NCBI RefSeq assembly: GCF_004798935.1
Contig: NZ_RAHT01000007.1
Location: forward strand, 169,999-233,998
Direction of reading: 5' to 3'
From: Ningiella ruwaisensis
Lineage (GTDB): Bacteria; Pseudomonadota; Gammaproteobacteria; Enterobacterales; Alteromonadaceae
Length of the DNA stretch: 64,000 bases
Position numbers and translations under genes: made by a program. Of the stretch, positions 8,531 through 18,378 are shown in pieces; position 1 is the first letter of the stretch, and every line of letters begins with the position of its first letter. The notes below the pieces were generated by a model, which had not been told where the DNA came from, did no database searches, and saw only the letters and a program-made list of their open reading frames with translations.

Positions 8531-10366
8531 TTAGAACCAGTCGGGCTGCATAGTCGCGCAGGTGTCATCGTCGCTTTCCAATATCTGTAGGTCGCGCTCA
8601 ATAGCGGGTAGCTCCCATGCAAAGAAATATTTCGCTGCCTGTACTTTACCCTTGTAAAAATCGGCAGCGGTGTCGCTTTGTTCGCCATCTTTATTGCCTT
8701 GCGCTGAATGAATTTGCGCAAGCTTTTGCTCGGCGACGTTTGCCTGCCTCAGCCATATCCAACTCACTACAATGATTGCAAATACATTCATCATGGCCTG
8801 GGCATTCGCACTTAAACCGAGCTGTTTTTCGCTTTGTAAACACTCAGCAATATGCATGAGGATTGCATGCAGTTTTTTTAAGTAAGTCCCCAGCTTTTTT
8901 GCCATTTTAGCAGTTTCGGGTGTTGAGATAGTCGAAAGGTCTTTTTGAATTTCGGCTTGTAATACTTTTAAACCCAAGCCATTTTTCTGCCAAAGCTTTC
9001 TGAAGGTGAGATCTAGCGCCTGAATGCCATTGGTCCCTTCGTGAATTGGATTAAGCCGATTATCACGCCAAAATTGCTCAGCAAAGTATTCCCGTGTATA
9101 GCCCGAACCGCCTAGTACCTGAATCCCCAAATCATTCGCTTTAGGTCCATATTCAGAAGGCCATGCTTTAAGCACAGGCGTAAGAAGGTCCAGCATTTCC
9201 TGTAAGCCTTCTTTTTCGTCCAGCGACTGACAGGTATTAATACGATCAATCAGGTTTGAACCATATAAACAAAGTGCCATTCCGCCTTCAGAGTAAGCTT
9301 TTTGAGCCAGCAACATGCGTTTTACGTCACCGTGATGAATAATCGGAGCGGCTGGATCTTCTGGCTTATTGTGTGGAGGTACCCGACCCTGAGTGCGGTC
9401 TTTTGCGTAATCCAGAGAATATTGAAATCCTCGGTAGCCAATCATTGCGGCCCCAAATCCAACGCCTATACGCGCTTCGTTCATCATCATAAACATGTAG
9501 CGCAAGCCAAAATGCTCTTCACCCACCAAATATCCGTGACAATCGTCGTTCTCACCAAAGGTTAGTGCGGTAGAGGTGGTACCGCGATAGCCCAGTTTGT
9601 GCAGCAAACCTGCAAGTTGTACGTCATTTCGCTGGTCAATTTCTCCGTTTTCATTTAAACGATATTTGGGCACTACAAACAGGGAGATGCCTTTCACGCC
9701 TGCAGGTCCACCCGGCACTTTCGCCAGCACCAAGTGGACAATATTTTCAGATAATTCGTGCTCTCCGCCCGAAATATATATTTTTGAGCCTTTGAGTCTG
9801 TAGCTACCATCTGCTTGTTTTACAGCCGTGGTTTTGATGTCTGCCAATGAACTTCCGGCATGAGGCTCTGTTAAAGCCATGGTGCCAGTAAATTCGCCTG
9901 TAAGCATTCGCGGCATAAATTGCGCTTTGAGCGTGTCGCTGGCAAAATGATTAATCACATTAATCGCAGCAGCTGTGAGAAATGGATAAGCCGTAGTGGA
10001 GGGATTTGCTGCCATAAAATAGCCTGATACCGCCGTCATTACGGTTTCAGGCAACTGCATGCCACCGTCTTCAAAGTTATAGCGTCCCGCAATAAAACCG
10101 GCTTCTCTGAAGGCATCAAAAGCGACTTTCACCTCATCAATCATGCTGACCGTTTTACCGTCAAACGTCGGTTCATTTTTGTCAGCGATATGGTTGTGCG
10201 GCAAGAATAAGTCAGTTGCAATTTTATTTGCCGTTTCTAATACTGCGTCAAAGGTTTCTCTGCTGTGCTCATTAAATCGTGCGTGCTCACATAAAGCTTG
10301 CGTATTGAGCACTTCATAAAGTTGAAAGGGCAACTCCATATCGTGAATTAGTGTATCACTAGCCAT
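8531..10366 (-). CDS. long-form acyl-CoA dehydrogenase (DmdC-like, 611 aa)
   Basis: An FAD enzyme of the roughly 600-aa acyl-CoA dehydrogenase group, which has extra N- and C-terminal domains and includes MMPA-CoA dehydrogenase DmdC. MALTEPHAGSSLADIKTTA is the flavin/substrate signature. QVLGGSGYTREY and HEGTNGIQALDL are the C-terminal signatures, the latter with the catalytic Glu. It oxidises acyl-CoA to enoyl-CoA and passes electrons to ETF (encoded at 30161-31842 here). GAGG lies about 6 nt before ATG 10366. It is the first gene of a four-gene leftward operon facing an AraC regulator. The acyl chain is not predictable. Confidence 0.92.
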   Translation of the reverse strand: MASDTLIHDMELPFQLYEVLNTQALCEHARFNEHSRETFDAVLETANKIATDLFLPHNHIADKNEPTFDGKTVSMIDEVKVAFDAFREAGFIAGRYNFEDGGMQLPETVMTAVSGYFMAANPSTTAYPFLTAAAINVINHFASDTLKAQFMPRMLTGEFTGTMALTEPHAGSSLADIKTTAVKQADGSYRLKGSKIYISGGEHELSENIVHLVLAKVPGGPAGVKGISLFVVPKYRLNENGEIDQRNDVQLAGLLHKLGYRGTTSTALTFGENDDCHGYLVGEEHFGLRYMFMMMNEARIGVGFGAAMIGYRGFQYSLDYAKDRTQGRVPPHNKPEDPAAPIIHHGDVKRMLLAQKAYSEGGMALCLYGSNLIDRINTCQSLDEKEGLQEMLDLLTPVLKAWPSEYGPKANDLGIQVLGGSGYTREYFAEQFWRDNRLNPIHEGTNGIQALDLTFRKLWQKNGLGLKVLQAEIQKDLSTISTPETAKMAKKLGTYLKKLHAILMHIAECLQSEKQLGLSANAQAMMNVFAIIVVSWIWLRQANVAEQKLAQIHSAQGNKDGEQSDTAADFYKGKVQAAKYFFAWELPAIERDLQILESDDDTCATMQPDWF

Positions 10367-10442
10367 CTTTACCTCAATTCAAGGTCAGTGGGGTCAAATT
10401 GTTTATTAACACCATATTAACGAACTACGAAGCTTGCTTTGA

Positions 10443-10479
10443 GTGTCGTTTATGACATTATTATGGTCATAAGTGACAC
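10443..10479. promoter_or_regulatory. 37-bp palindromic operator between the acyl-CoA dehydrogenase operon and the AraC gene
   Basis: The left arm GTGTCGTTTATGAC (10443-10456) and the right arm GTCATAAGTGACAC (10466-10479) are inverted copies matching at 12 of 14 positions around a 9-nt spacer. It is 77 nt from the dehydrogenase start and 87 nt from the regulator start. That placement fits an operator bound by the adjacent AraC-type protein; this is inferred. Confidence 0.65.
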
Positions 10480-10565
10480 ATATTAGCCGTGTGAATATTT
10501 GCGCTAAATTTATGTTTATCAATCTATCTCAATTAGCGCGTTAACTTTTACAGGAGTGTGCTTCG

Positions 10566-11567
10566 GTGCCTTACTTTAAACCCTACATCGTTACCATTGT
10601 TGGATTTAATGGCGCACTTGCTTCAGCAATCACTGGCGCACTAGACATTTTTTCATTTGCTGGCGTTAGCTGGCAAAGACTTAACCAACAACGTGTCCAA
10701 CAGCGGTTTAAAGTGCAAATTGCGAGCATGCACGGCCTGCCTTTCGAGTGCACTAACAAACTCACTCTTCAAGCCCATTGCGATATTGCAAGCTTAAACG
10801 AAACCGATATTTTACTGATACCAACTGTTGGCGCATCGATTGAAAAAGTATTAAACGAAAACGAACAGCTTTGTACACATCTCAAACGACTGGCAAATTA
10901 CGATTGTGACGTTGCCAGCAATTGCTCAGGCGCGTTTTTACTTGCAAAAGCAGGTTTGCTTGAGAATAAGACGGCAACCACACATTGGGGGTATGAAACA
11001 CAGTTAAGAGAAATGTTCCCTAAGGTTAAGCTGGCAATAGACAAGCTTGTTACGCAAGACGAGCGAATATACTGCGCTGGCGGAGGCTTAGCTTTCCATC
11101 ACTTGTGCTTAATGCTCATTGAACGTTATTGCGGCCGAGATATCGCCAATCAGGTAGCGAAGGCACATGTCATTGATACACATCGCCACAATCAGAGCGC
11201 CTATACAAATTTGCGTCCCCTTAAACAACATAATCAGGCGCACATCATAAAAGTACAGGAATATATCGAGGACAATTTTGCTAAGCGCTTAACAATTAAT
11301 GATTTAGCGGCGCTGGCAAATATAACGCCTCGTACGCTAAATCGTCATTTCCAAAAATACGTCAATATGCGGCCAATCGAGTACATACAATCTGTCAGGG
11401 TGGAACAAGCAAAGCGATTACTTGAATCAGGCTTCACTAACACGCAATCGATAGCTAGCGAAATAGGATATGAAGATATCACCTCTTTTGCCAAATTGTT
11501 CAAAAACCTGACCGGTTTGACCCCGTCTCAATATCGTGCGAAGTTTCATCGTGAATTTGATATTTAA
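10566..11567 (+). CDS. AraC-family regulator with N-terminal DJ-1/PfpI-like domain (333 aa)
   Basis: Residues about 5-185 form a GATase1/DJ-1-like domain of the kind found in FtrA/CdhR/GbdR regulators. VASNCSGAFLLAKAGLL marks the nucleophile-elbow region, with Cys in the usual position. Residues about 225-330 contain two helix-turn-helices: LTINDLAALANITPRTLNRH and the family signature IASEIGYEDITSFAKLFKNL. The start is GTG 10566, with AGGAG about 9 nt upstream. It is divergent from the dehydrogenase operon, which it likely controls through the palindrome at 10443-10479. The ligand is unknown. Confidence 0.92.
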   Translation: MPYFKPYIVTIVGFNGALASAITGALDIFSFAGVSWQRLNQQRVQQRFKVQIASMHGLPFECTNKLTLQAHCDIASLNETDILLIPTVGASIEKVLNENEQLCTHLKRLANYDCDVASNCSGAFLLAKAGLLENKTATTHWGYETQLREMFPKVKLAIDKLVTQDERIYCAGGGLAFHHLCLMLIERYCGRDIANQVAKAHVIDTHRHNQSAYTNLRPLKQHNQAHIIKVQEYIEDNFAKRLTINDLAALANITPRTLNRHFQKYVNMRPIEYIQSVRVEQAKRLLESGFTNTQSIASEIGYEDITSFAKLFKNLTGLTPSQYRAKFHREFDI

Positions 11568-11748
11568 TCGTTTTTTTGAAGATTTTAGCAACAAGATAAC
11601 GTATACTCTTCGTCCGAAATGGACTGGGCACAAAAATGCAATTGTTCTGTCATTGGCGTAACAATATTGCGTTTTATCAAGCACACAGCACAGCACACAA
11701 CGCTTAAAATCAAAGCCCTTTTAACTCTCACACTTTCGGATCTAACAC

Positions 11749-14025
11749 ATGAAAAGCTTTAAGCAAACCCGTTTGGCCTCAGCGATATCATTGGCTGTTT
11801 TGGCCCCACTATTTACGTCACACTCTCTAGCGCGAACTGATGATAGCGCTGCAACTCAAGAGCAGAAAGGCCTTGAAGTTATTGAGGTAACTGCACAAAG
11901 ACGCACCCAAAGTATTCAAGAGGTGCCAATTTCAATCGCGACCTTAAGTGGTGACGAATTTGAAAATCTATTTTCAGGTGCTGGCGATATATTGGAATTT
12001 GCCGTTCGGGTACCGGGCGTTTACGCAGAATCTTCAAACGGTCGTGTAGCTCCACGTTTTTATATCCGTGGTTTAGGTAACACCGATTTTGACTTGGCTG
12101 CATCCCAACCGGTTTCCATCATTATGGATGATGTGGTAATGGAAAATGTGGTTCTTAAAAGCTTTCCTTTATTCGATATTCAGCAAGTAGAAGTTATCCG
12201 TGGTCCGCAAGGTACGCTTTTTGGTCGAAATACGACTGCAGGTATCATTAAGTTCGATACAGTAAAACCCAGTGAGGACTTTGATGCCTATGTTAAAGCC
12301 AGCTATGGCAGCTTTAATACCACCAATATTGAAGGTGCGATAGGCGGTGGTTTAGGCGATGGGCTTTCTGGTCGTATTTCGGTGCTTTCTCAAGAGCGAG
12401 ACGACTGGATTGATAATATTGCGTCTCCAGAAGGCGATGCAATAGGCGGGTTTGACGAAAAGGCATGGCGAGCACAATTACTTTACACCCCAAACAGTGA
12501 CCTTTCGATTTTAGCTCAACTACACGGTCGCGATTTAACCGGCACTGCATCCATTTTCCGCGCGAACGTTTTTACTCGTGGCTCCAATGAGCTGAACGAG
12601 AACTACACGCGTGACAAAGTCATATACGATGCCAATCTTTTAGGTAACGGGTTTGATAACAACCCTCAGGAATATGAAGGATTTGGTGGCTCGTTTAAAG
12701 TCGATTACGACCTTGGAGATGTCACAATCACTTCTATTACCGCTTACGAAGAAGCAGACGGTTTCAGTTTAGGGGATATCGATGGCGGATTTGGCAGTGC
12801 AGCCGATTTTACTCCCGATCCTCGCCCTGGCTTTATTCCATTTGACGCAGTTACTCGCGACAGTTTAAACGACCTGGAGCAAGTTACACAAGAAATCCGA
12901 TTTACCAGCAACACCAACGACGCGCTGCAATGGCAAGCGGGCGCATTTTATTTCGACTCATCTTTTAGCGTGACCAGTACCGATGGATTTTTTGGCGCAA
13001 CTACCGTGTTTCATGACAACACAACCTGGGCCGTTTTTGGACAAGCCAGTTATGAGTTAACAGAACGTTTAACCGTTACAGGTGGCGTTCGCTACACCGA
13101 CGATGAAAAATCACTTGAGGTGGGCGATCAAAACGTGAATGGCTTTGCGCTTGTTATTGGAGCTGCAAGCATTCAGGATTATCAACCTGTCAATGTTGAT
13201 GATGGGCAAACCAGCTTTGAATTAAGCGCCAATTATCGTTTGACCGATGATGTGTCACTTTTCGCACGGTTTGCAAATGGTTTCAGAGCGCAGTCTATAC
13301 AAGGGCGCGATATTGCTTTTGAAGGAAATCCTTCAGTGGCAGATGCAGAAACTATCAATTCGATTGAAGGCGGAATAAAAGCGGATTTACTCGATGACAC
13401 TTTGCGTATCAACGCAGCCCTATTCGCCTACGAGGTTGATGACATTCAATTGTCAGCCATCGGTGGTGCAAATAACGGTAACTCATTGTTAAACGCAGAT
13501 AAAGGTCGTGCCTTCGGTTTTGAGATTGATGCTCGCTATTTAGTGACGGAAAACTTTGAGATTACAGCTGGCTTTAGTTTAAATGACACTGAGTTACAAG
13601 ACGATACTCTTTTAGTAGCTCCTTGCGGCGCGAACTGTACTGTTTTAGATCCTCTGGTAGATGGTTTAGCATTGGTAGATGGAAATCCTTTCCCGCAAGC
13701 GCCTGAAACGATTTTTAACTTCACTGCCCGATATGCTATCCCATTTGGTGATGACGGTGAAATCTTTGTCTTTACGGATTGGGCCTTCCAGGGCGACACT
13801 AATCTGTTTTTATATGATGCGATTGAATTCACAACTGATGATCAATTTGAAGGTGGACTGCGCGTAGGTTATCAAAACTTTAGCCATGGCTATACTTTCT
13901 CTATGTTTGCTCGCAATATTACAGACGAAGACAACGTGAAAGGTGCTATTGACTTCAATAACCTGACAGGGATTGTTAATGATCCGCGTATAGTCGGTAT
14001 TGAAGCGAAATTTACTTTCTATTAA
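11749..14025 (+). CDS. TonB-dependent outer-membrane receptor (758 aa)
   Basis: A signal peptide (MKSFKQTRLASAISLAVLAP, cleavage near SHSLA) is followed by the TonB box region EVIEVTAQRRTQSIQEVPIS. The plug domain contains RGLGNTDFDL and VEVIRGPQGTLFGRNTTAG, a strongly diagnostic motif. The rest is an aromatic/Asp/Asn-rich beta-barrel ending in KFTFY, with the usual terminal aromatic residue. It imports a scarce ligand using TonB energy. The substrate is unknown; the neighbouring AraC-controlled catabolic operon makes a lipid or steroid-like compound as possible as a siderophore. It ends at a good terminator. Confidence 0.93.
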   Translation: MKSFKQTRLASAISLAVLAPLFTSHSLARTDDSAATQEQKGLEVIEVTAQRRTQSIQEVPISIATLSGDEFENLFSGAGDILEFAVRVPGVYAESSNGRVAPRFYIRGLGNTDFDLAASQPVSIIMDDVVMENVVLKSFPLFDIQQVEVIRGPQGTLFGRNTTAGIIKFDTVKPSEDFDAYVKASYGSFNTTNIEGAIGGGLGDGLSGRISVLSQERDDWIDNIASPEGDAIGGFDEKAWRAQLLYTPNSDLSILAQLHGRDLTGTASIFRANVFTRGSNELNENYTRDKVIYDANLLGNGFDNNPQEYEGFGGSFKVDYDLGDVTITSITAYEEADGFSLGDIDGGFGSAADFTPDPRPGFIPFDAVTRDSLNDLEQVTQEIRFTSNTNDALQWQAGAFYFDSSFSVTSTDGFFGATTVFHDNTTWAVFGQASYELTERLTVTGGVRYTDDEKSLEVGDQNVNGFALVIGAASIQDYQPVNVDDGQTSFELSANYRLTDDVSLFARFANGFRAQSIQGRDIAFEGNPSVADAETINSIEGGIKADLLDDTLRINAALFAYEVDDIQLSAIGGANNGNSLLNADKGRAFGFEIDARYLVTENFEITAGFSLNDTELQDDTLLVAPCGANCTVLDPLVDGLALVDGNPFPQAPETIFNFTARYAIPFGDDGEIFVFTDWAFQGDTNLFLYDAIEFTTDDQFEGGLRVGYQNFSHGYTFSMFARNITDEDNVKGAIDFNNLTGIVNDPRIVGIEAKFTFY

Positions 14026-14045
14026 GCGATAAACGCTTTATAAAG

Positions 14046-14074
14046 AAGGCCAGTTTTATTACTGGCCTTTTTGT
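14046..14074 (+). terminator. intrinsic terminator of the TonB-dependent receptor gene
   Basis: AAGGCCAGT-TTTATT-ACTGGCCTT forms a 9-bp perfect stem followed by TTTTTGTTT, 20 nt after the receptor stop codon. Confidence 0.9.
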
Positions 14075-14153
14075 TTGTCTTTTTTGTTTTTGTCTTTATA
14101 TAGAGTTTTCTCGATTTTAATTCTTAGGGTTTAACTTATACATTTTCGAATCT

Positions 14154-15062
14154 ATGCTTAATTCAAACGTATTTTTATTCAGCGCTTGCGTGCTCATTTG
14201 GGGCTCTACCTGGATAGCCATTACCTTTCAGACCGGAGAAGCAGCGCTCATGGTATCCGTTGCTCTTCGGTTTGCTATTGCGGCAGCTTTACTCGCGCTT
14301 TGGTGCGTCATTCGCAGTATTTCGCTAAAAATTCCAAAAAGACAGCACAAGTATTTATTTGCCGCTGGCGTCTTTCTATACTGTTTAGATTACTCATTTT
14401 TATATGCTGCAGAGCAACACATGATAAGCGCCTTGCTCGCGGTATTAAGCTCCAGCGTTATTTATTTTAACGTTGTATTAAGACGCATCCTTTTAGGCAA
14501 GCCTATTCGAGTGGAAGTTGTCATTGGTGCAACCCTTGGCTTGTTAGGGATTGGGCTTATTTTTGCACCTGAGTTTGAGCAGCTTTCATTAAGTGCGGGA
14601 ATTTCCATAGGTTTAGTCTTTGCTGGCGCCTCATTCTTCTCTGCTGCCATGGGAAACATTGTCTCTGAACGTATTTTAGATAGACAAACTGACGTCATAC
14701 CTATGAACTTTTGGACCATGACCTATGGTGTTAGTTGCACAACGCTCGTGGCCTTCTTAAGCGGTGCCAGTTTTGCTCTACCTTCCGAACCCTCGTATTT
14801 TTATTCTTTAATCTATTTGGCCGTATTCGGTTCTGTACTTGCCTTCGGCAGTTACATGAAGCTACTAAAACAAATTGGCTCTGATCGCGCCGCGTATGTT
14901 GTGCTGGTGTACCCCATCGTCGCGTTAGCAATTTCAACCTTTTTTGAGGGCTACGTGTGGACGAGTTATTCGATGATAGGCGTTATTTTTGTCATTATTG
15001 GCAATGCGGTTGCGATGGGCAAAGCAAATCGGCTTTTAAAAATTCAGCAAGTGCCTCAGTAA
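14154..15062 (+). CDS. EamA/DMT-family membrane transporter (302 aa)
   Basis: About ten hydrophobic segments in two EamA halves identify a drug/metabolite transporter superfamily protein. The N-terminus FSACVLIWGSTWIAITFQTG is the classic EamA start, and LRFAIAAALLALW follows. The second half repeats the fold (GSYMKLLKQIGSDRAAYVVL, then VYPIVALAISTFFEG). Members export amino acids or other metabolites from the cytoplasm; the substrate here cannot be told. The gene is monocistronic between two terminators. Confidence 0.88.
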   Translation: MLNSNVFLFSACVLIWGSTWIAITFQTGEAALMVSVALRFAIAAALLALWCVIRSISLKIPKRQHKYLFAAGVFLYCLDYSFLYAAEQHMISALLAVLSSSVIYFNVVLRRILLGKPIRVEVVIGATLGLLGIGLIFAPEFEQLSLSAGISIGLVFAGASFFSAAMGNIVSERILDRQTDVIPMNFWTMTYGVSCTTLVAFLSGASFALPSEPSYFYSLIYLAVFGSVLAFGSYMKLLKQIGSDRAAYVVLVYPIVALAISTFFEGYVWTSYSMIGVIFVIIGNAVAMGKANRLLKIQQVPQ

Positions 15063-15118
15063 CTGCTCGAGCAAACGCGGTAGTCAGGTACTCAGGTACA
15101 GGTAAAATCAAACCATAA

Positions 15119-15151
15119 AAAATGCGCCATCCTTTCGTTTGGCGCATTTTT
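15119..15151. terminator. bidirectional terminator between EamA and RND genes
   Basis: AAAATGCGCCA (15119-15129) pairs with TGGCGCATTTT (15140-15150), giving an 11-bp perfect stem. An A run on the left and a T run on the right let it serve both the rightward EamA gene and the leftward RND operon. Confidence 0.85.
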
Positions 15152-15195
15152 ACTCATTTTAAAACATGCTTAGCTGATTATTTATCTTTAAACCA

Positions 15196-18100
15196 CTACT
15201 TATCAACCGCGTAAGTCTGCTCGTCCAACTCTGAGGCATCTGCTGGATTTTTCTGTTCTTTCTGCCCCTTCTTCCCTCTGAAAGCGGTTTTGATATCGTC
15301 CAAAATCATATATAAAGACGGCACTAGCAGCAAGGTGATAACAGTCGCAAACAAGATGCCAAAGGCAAGCGAGATAGCCATTGGGATAACAATTTGTGCC
15401 TGTAAGCTTCGTTCAAACACAATGGGCAGCAATCCCATGAAGGTCGTTAACGACGTTAACACAATCGCTCTGAAACGCTGTGTGCCAGCACTTACAGCCG
15501 CATCTATTAACGAGCGCCCTTCTCTTCTTGCACGGTTTACAAAATCTACCATGATAAGCGAATCGTTTACCACCACGCCGGCAAGCGCAATGATGCCGCA
15601 TATTGATAAAACACTCACCGCTTTACCTAGTAACAAATGACCAAAAATCGCGCCCACCATACCAAACGGAATAACAGACATGATGATCAGCGGCTGCGAA
15701 TAGGATTTAAGCGGAATGGCCATTAACGCAAATATGGCTAAAAGTGCAAATAAAAAGCCTTGCGCCAAAGAGACCATGGCTTCACCCTGCTCGCGAGAAT
15801 TCCCTTGAAGTTCAAAGTTAACACTGGGGTAACGTTCAAGTAATTCCGGGATCACGTTTTCACGGACATCGTTTGTTACCTCGCCCGGATCAATTAAGTC
15901 TTTGTTAACCGTTCCGCTTATTGTGATAGAGCGAGAGCCATCTACACGAATGATGCTTGAATATCCTTCAGCAAGCGTAATATCGGCAACCTGTCTGAAG
16001 GGAATATCGTCACCGTTGGGTGCGCGCACGCGCATATTCTCAAGATTACCAATCGAGTTACGCTGATCTTGGGGATAGCGCACCATCACTTTAACCTCTT
16101 CGTCTCCGCGCTGGATACGTTGCGCTTCGGCGCCAAAAAAGCCATAGCGCACTTGTTGAGCAAGCTGTGATAAGGAAATACCCAGGGCCTCCGCCTGCGG
16201 TTTTACCTCTAACTGAATTTCATCACTGCCGCCACTGAAAGTGTCGTTCACTTCGCTGATGCCGGTATAAGCATCTAAATATGCCCGTAAATCTTTGGTA
16301 ATATTTTGAAGCTGTTGCAAATTGCTCGAACTGAATTGAAAAGCGAAGTCAGCGCCACCGCCCGGTCCGCCAGCGCCACCGATTGATAAGGTGCGAATGC
16401 CTGCCATTTCAGGAACTTTTTTGCGCCAGACTTCCTGAATCTGTTTGTCGGTTAATTCACGCGTTTCACCTTTTGTTAGCTCAATAAACAGCTGACCTGC
16501 CAAAGGACCGTTATCAAATGCTAAAAAATGCTTGATCACACCTGCGCCTGTTTCCTCAGCCAGTTCGTTATCCATTTCTATCGCAGCGTTCATTAAGTTG
16601 GTAATCGCTTGGTCACGCTGCTTTAGGGAACTACCGGCTTCCATTTCAACACTGGCAATAACAAAATCTGACGGGATATCCGGGAAAAAGACGAAGCGAA
16701 CAAGGCCGCTTGCAAAAAGGCCGATTGTGAGGATCAACAGAGCGACAAAGGCTGCCAATGTAGTGTATCGATATTTGATTGCCTTTATTAAAAATGGTGC
16801 ATATTTATTGTTGATAAAGCCTTTGAGTCTATCGTTGAAGCGTTCACGCATTTTTTGAAAGCGGTTTGCAGTGGCACGATCATAGGGTTTTACTTTCATA
16901 TTCGCCAAATGCGCGGGCAAAATCAGCTTTGATTCAATCAAAGAAAATACCAAGCATAAAATAACCACTAGCCCGATAGTTTTCCAGATAACACCGAAAG
17001 TTCCCGACACCATTAACATAGGCGAAAATGCAGCAATAGTTGTCAGGACCCCAAAAGTCGCAGGCATCGCAACGCGTTTGACTCCACGAATAATGTTATC
17101 CACACTGTGACCGTGTTTATCCATTTCGCTATAAGCCGATTCCCCCATAATAATAGCGTCATCAACAACGATACCCAGCACCAAGATAAACCCAAACAAA
17201 CTCAGCAAATTAATGGAAATATCAAAATATTCCATGGGCATTAACATTAGCGTGCCTAAAAAACACACCGGCAAGCCAACTATGACCCAGAACGCGAGTT
17301 TGATTTTCAAAAATAGTGACAAGACCAAAAAAACAAGCAGCGCACCAAAAAACATATTTTCAAGCATCATAGACAAGCGATCAGCCAAATAAAACGAGCT
17401 GTCGCCCCAAGAATCTGCACTCACATTTTGAGGAAGCTCTCCCCGCTTTTTGTCTAGATATTCATTTACACGTTCGGAAATTTCGAGGGCATTCTGATCA
17501 CCCACCGCTCTTACCCGAATGCTCATGGCGGGTTTGCCGTCAAATAATGCGTACTGGTTATCTTCGATAAAGCCGTCGTTGATTGACGCGATGTCGCCAA
17601 GCAATAAACGTGTACCGTCAGCCTGGTTTATCAGAGGAATACTGGCAAATTCCCAAGCGGTATACGCCTGACCTTTAGCGCGCAATAGAATGTCACCGTT
17701 TTCGCTTTTAATCGAACCACCGGGAATATCTATACTTGTTGCACGAATCGCTCTGACCACCTCATCGAAGGTGAGATCATAAGCCTGAAGTTCATTTTCA
17801 GAAATTTCAACAGATACTTCATAATCTCGCGCGCCAAACACGCTTACATCAGACACCCCATTTAAATTCGCGATTTCATCGCGCATCGACTTGGTAATTT
17901 CTTTAAGCTCACGCTCGCTTACATTTCCATGAACCGATACCCAAAGTACGTCTTGGGGTACTTTTACCCGATAAACAACCGGCTTTTCAGTATTTGCGGG
18001 GAAAGAGGGAATGGCATCAACTTGTACTTTTACTTCATCAAGCATGTCTTGTACATCGTAGTCGTCTTCAACTTCAATGCTTACCGAGCCTAAGCCTTCA

Positions 18101-18378
18101 CGTGCAGTGGAGGTAATTTTTTTAATCCCCTCAAGGTTCTTTACCGCTTCCTCTATTTTAAGAATTACGCCCTCTTCAACTTCTTGGGGTGCTGCGCCAA
18201 GATAAGGCACCTGTACCACTACATTATTGATGATAAATTGAGGAAAGATTTTCTTTTGGACTTGAATGATGCCAAAAATGCCGCCTACAATAATAGATAC
18301 CATTAACAGGTTAGCCGCAACAGAGTTGCGGGCGAACCATGCAATGATGCCGCTTTTAGTATCTATGTGCTCACTCAT
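15196..18378 (-). CDS. RND efflux transporter permease subunit (1060 aa)
   Basis: An inner-membrane proton-driven RND pump with twelve transmembrane segments and two large periplasmic loops. The N-terminus IIAWFARNSVAANLLMVSII is typical of the HAE1-like subgroup. GFILVLGIVVDDAIIMGE is the TM4 motif with the paired Asp of the proton relay. The second half repeats it (GIIALAGVVVNDSLIMVDF). Length is standard. The start codon overlaps the stop of the adaptor gene by one base (TAATG), so the two are coupled. No outer-membrane channel gene is in the operon, so it probably shares a TolC-like protein. The substrate is unknown. Confidence 0.93.
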   Translation of the reverse strand: MSEHIDTKSGIIAWFARNSVAANLLMVSIIVGGIFGIIQVQKKIFPQFIINNVVVQVPYLGAAPQEVEEGVILKIEEAVKNLEGIKKITSTAREGLGSVSIEVEDDYDVQDMLDEVKVQVDAIPSFPANTEKPVVYRVKVPQDVLWVSVHGNVSERELKEITKSMRDEIANLNGVSDVSVFGARDYEVSVEISENELQAYDLTFDEVVRAIRATSIDIPGGSIKSENGDILLRAKGQAYTAWEFASIPLINQADGTRLLLGDIASINDGFIEDNQYALFDGKPAMSIRVRAVGDQNALEISERVNEYLDKKRGELPQNVSADSWGDSSFYLADRLSMMLENMFFGALLVFLVLSLFLKIKLAFWVIVGLPVCFLGTLMLMPMEYFDISINLLSLFGFILVLGIVVDDAIIMGESAYSEMDKHGHSVDNIIRGVKRVAMPATFGVLTTIAAFSPMLMVSGTFGVIWKTIGLVVILCLVFSLIESKLILPAHLANMKVKPYDRATANRFQKMRERFNDRLKGFINNKYAPFLIKAIKYRYTTLAAFVALLILTIGLFASGLVRFVFFPDIPSDFVIASVEMEAGSSLKQRDQAITNLMNAAIEMDNELAEETGAGVIKHFLAFDNGPLAGQLFIELTKGETRELTDKQIQEVWRKKVPEMAGIRTLSIGGAGGPGGGADFAFQFSSSNLQQLQNITKDLRAYLDAYTGISEVNDTFSGGSDEIQLEVKPQAEALGISLSQLAQQVRYGFFGAEAQRIQRGDEEVKVMVRYPQDQRNSIGNLENMRVRAPNGDDIPFRQVADITLAEGYSSIIRVDGSRSITISGTVNKDLIDPGEVTNDVRENVIPELLERYPSVNFELQGNSREQGEAMVSLAQGFLFALLAIFALMAIPLKSYSQPLIIMSVIPFGMVGAIFGHLLLGKAVSVLSICGIIALAGVVVNDSLIMVDFVNRARREGRSLIDAAVSAGTQRFRAIVLTSLTTFMGLLPIVFERSLQAQIVIPMAISLAFGILFATVITLLLVPSLYMILDDIKTAFRGKKGQKEQKNPADASELDEQTYAVDK

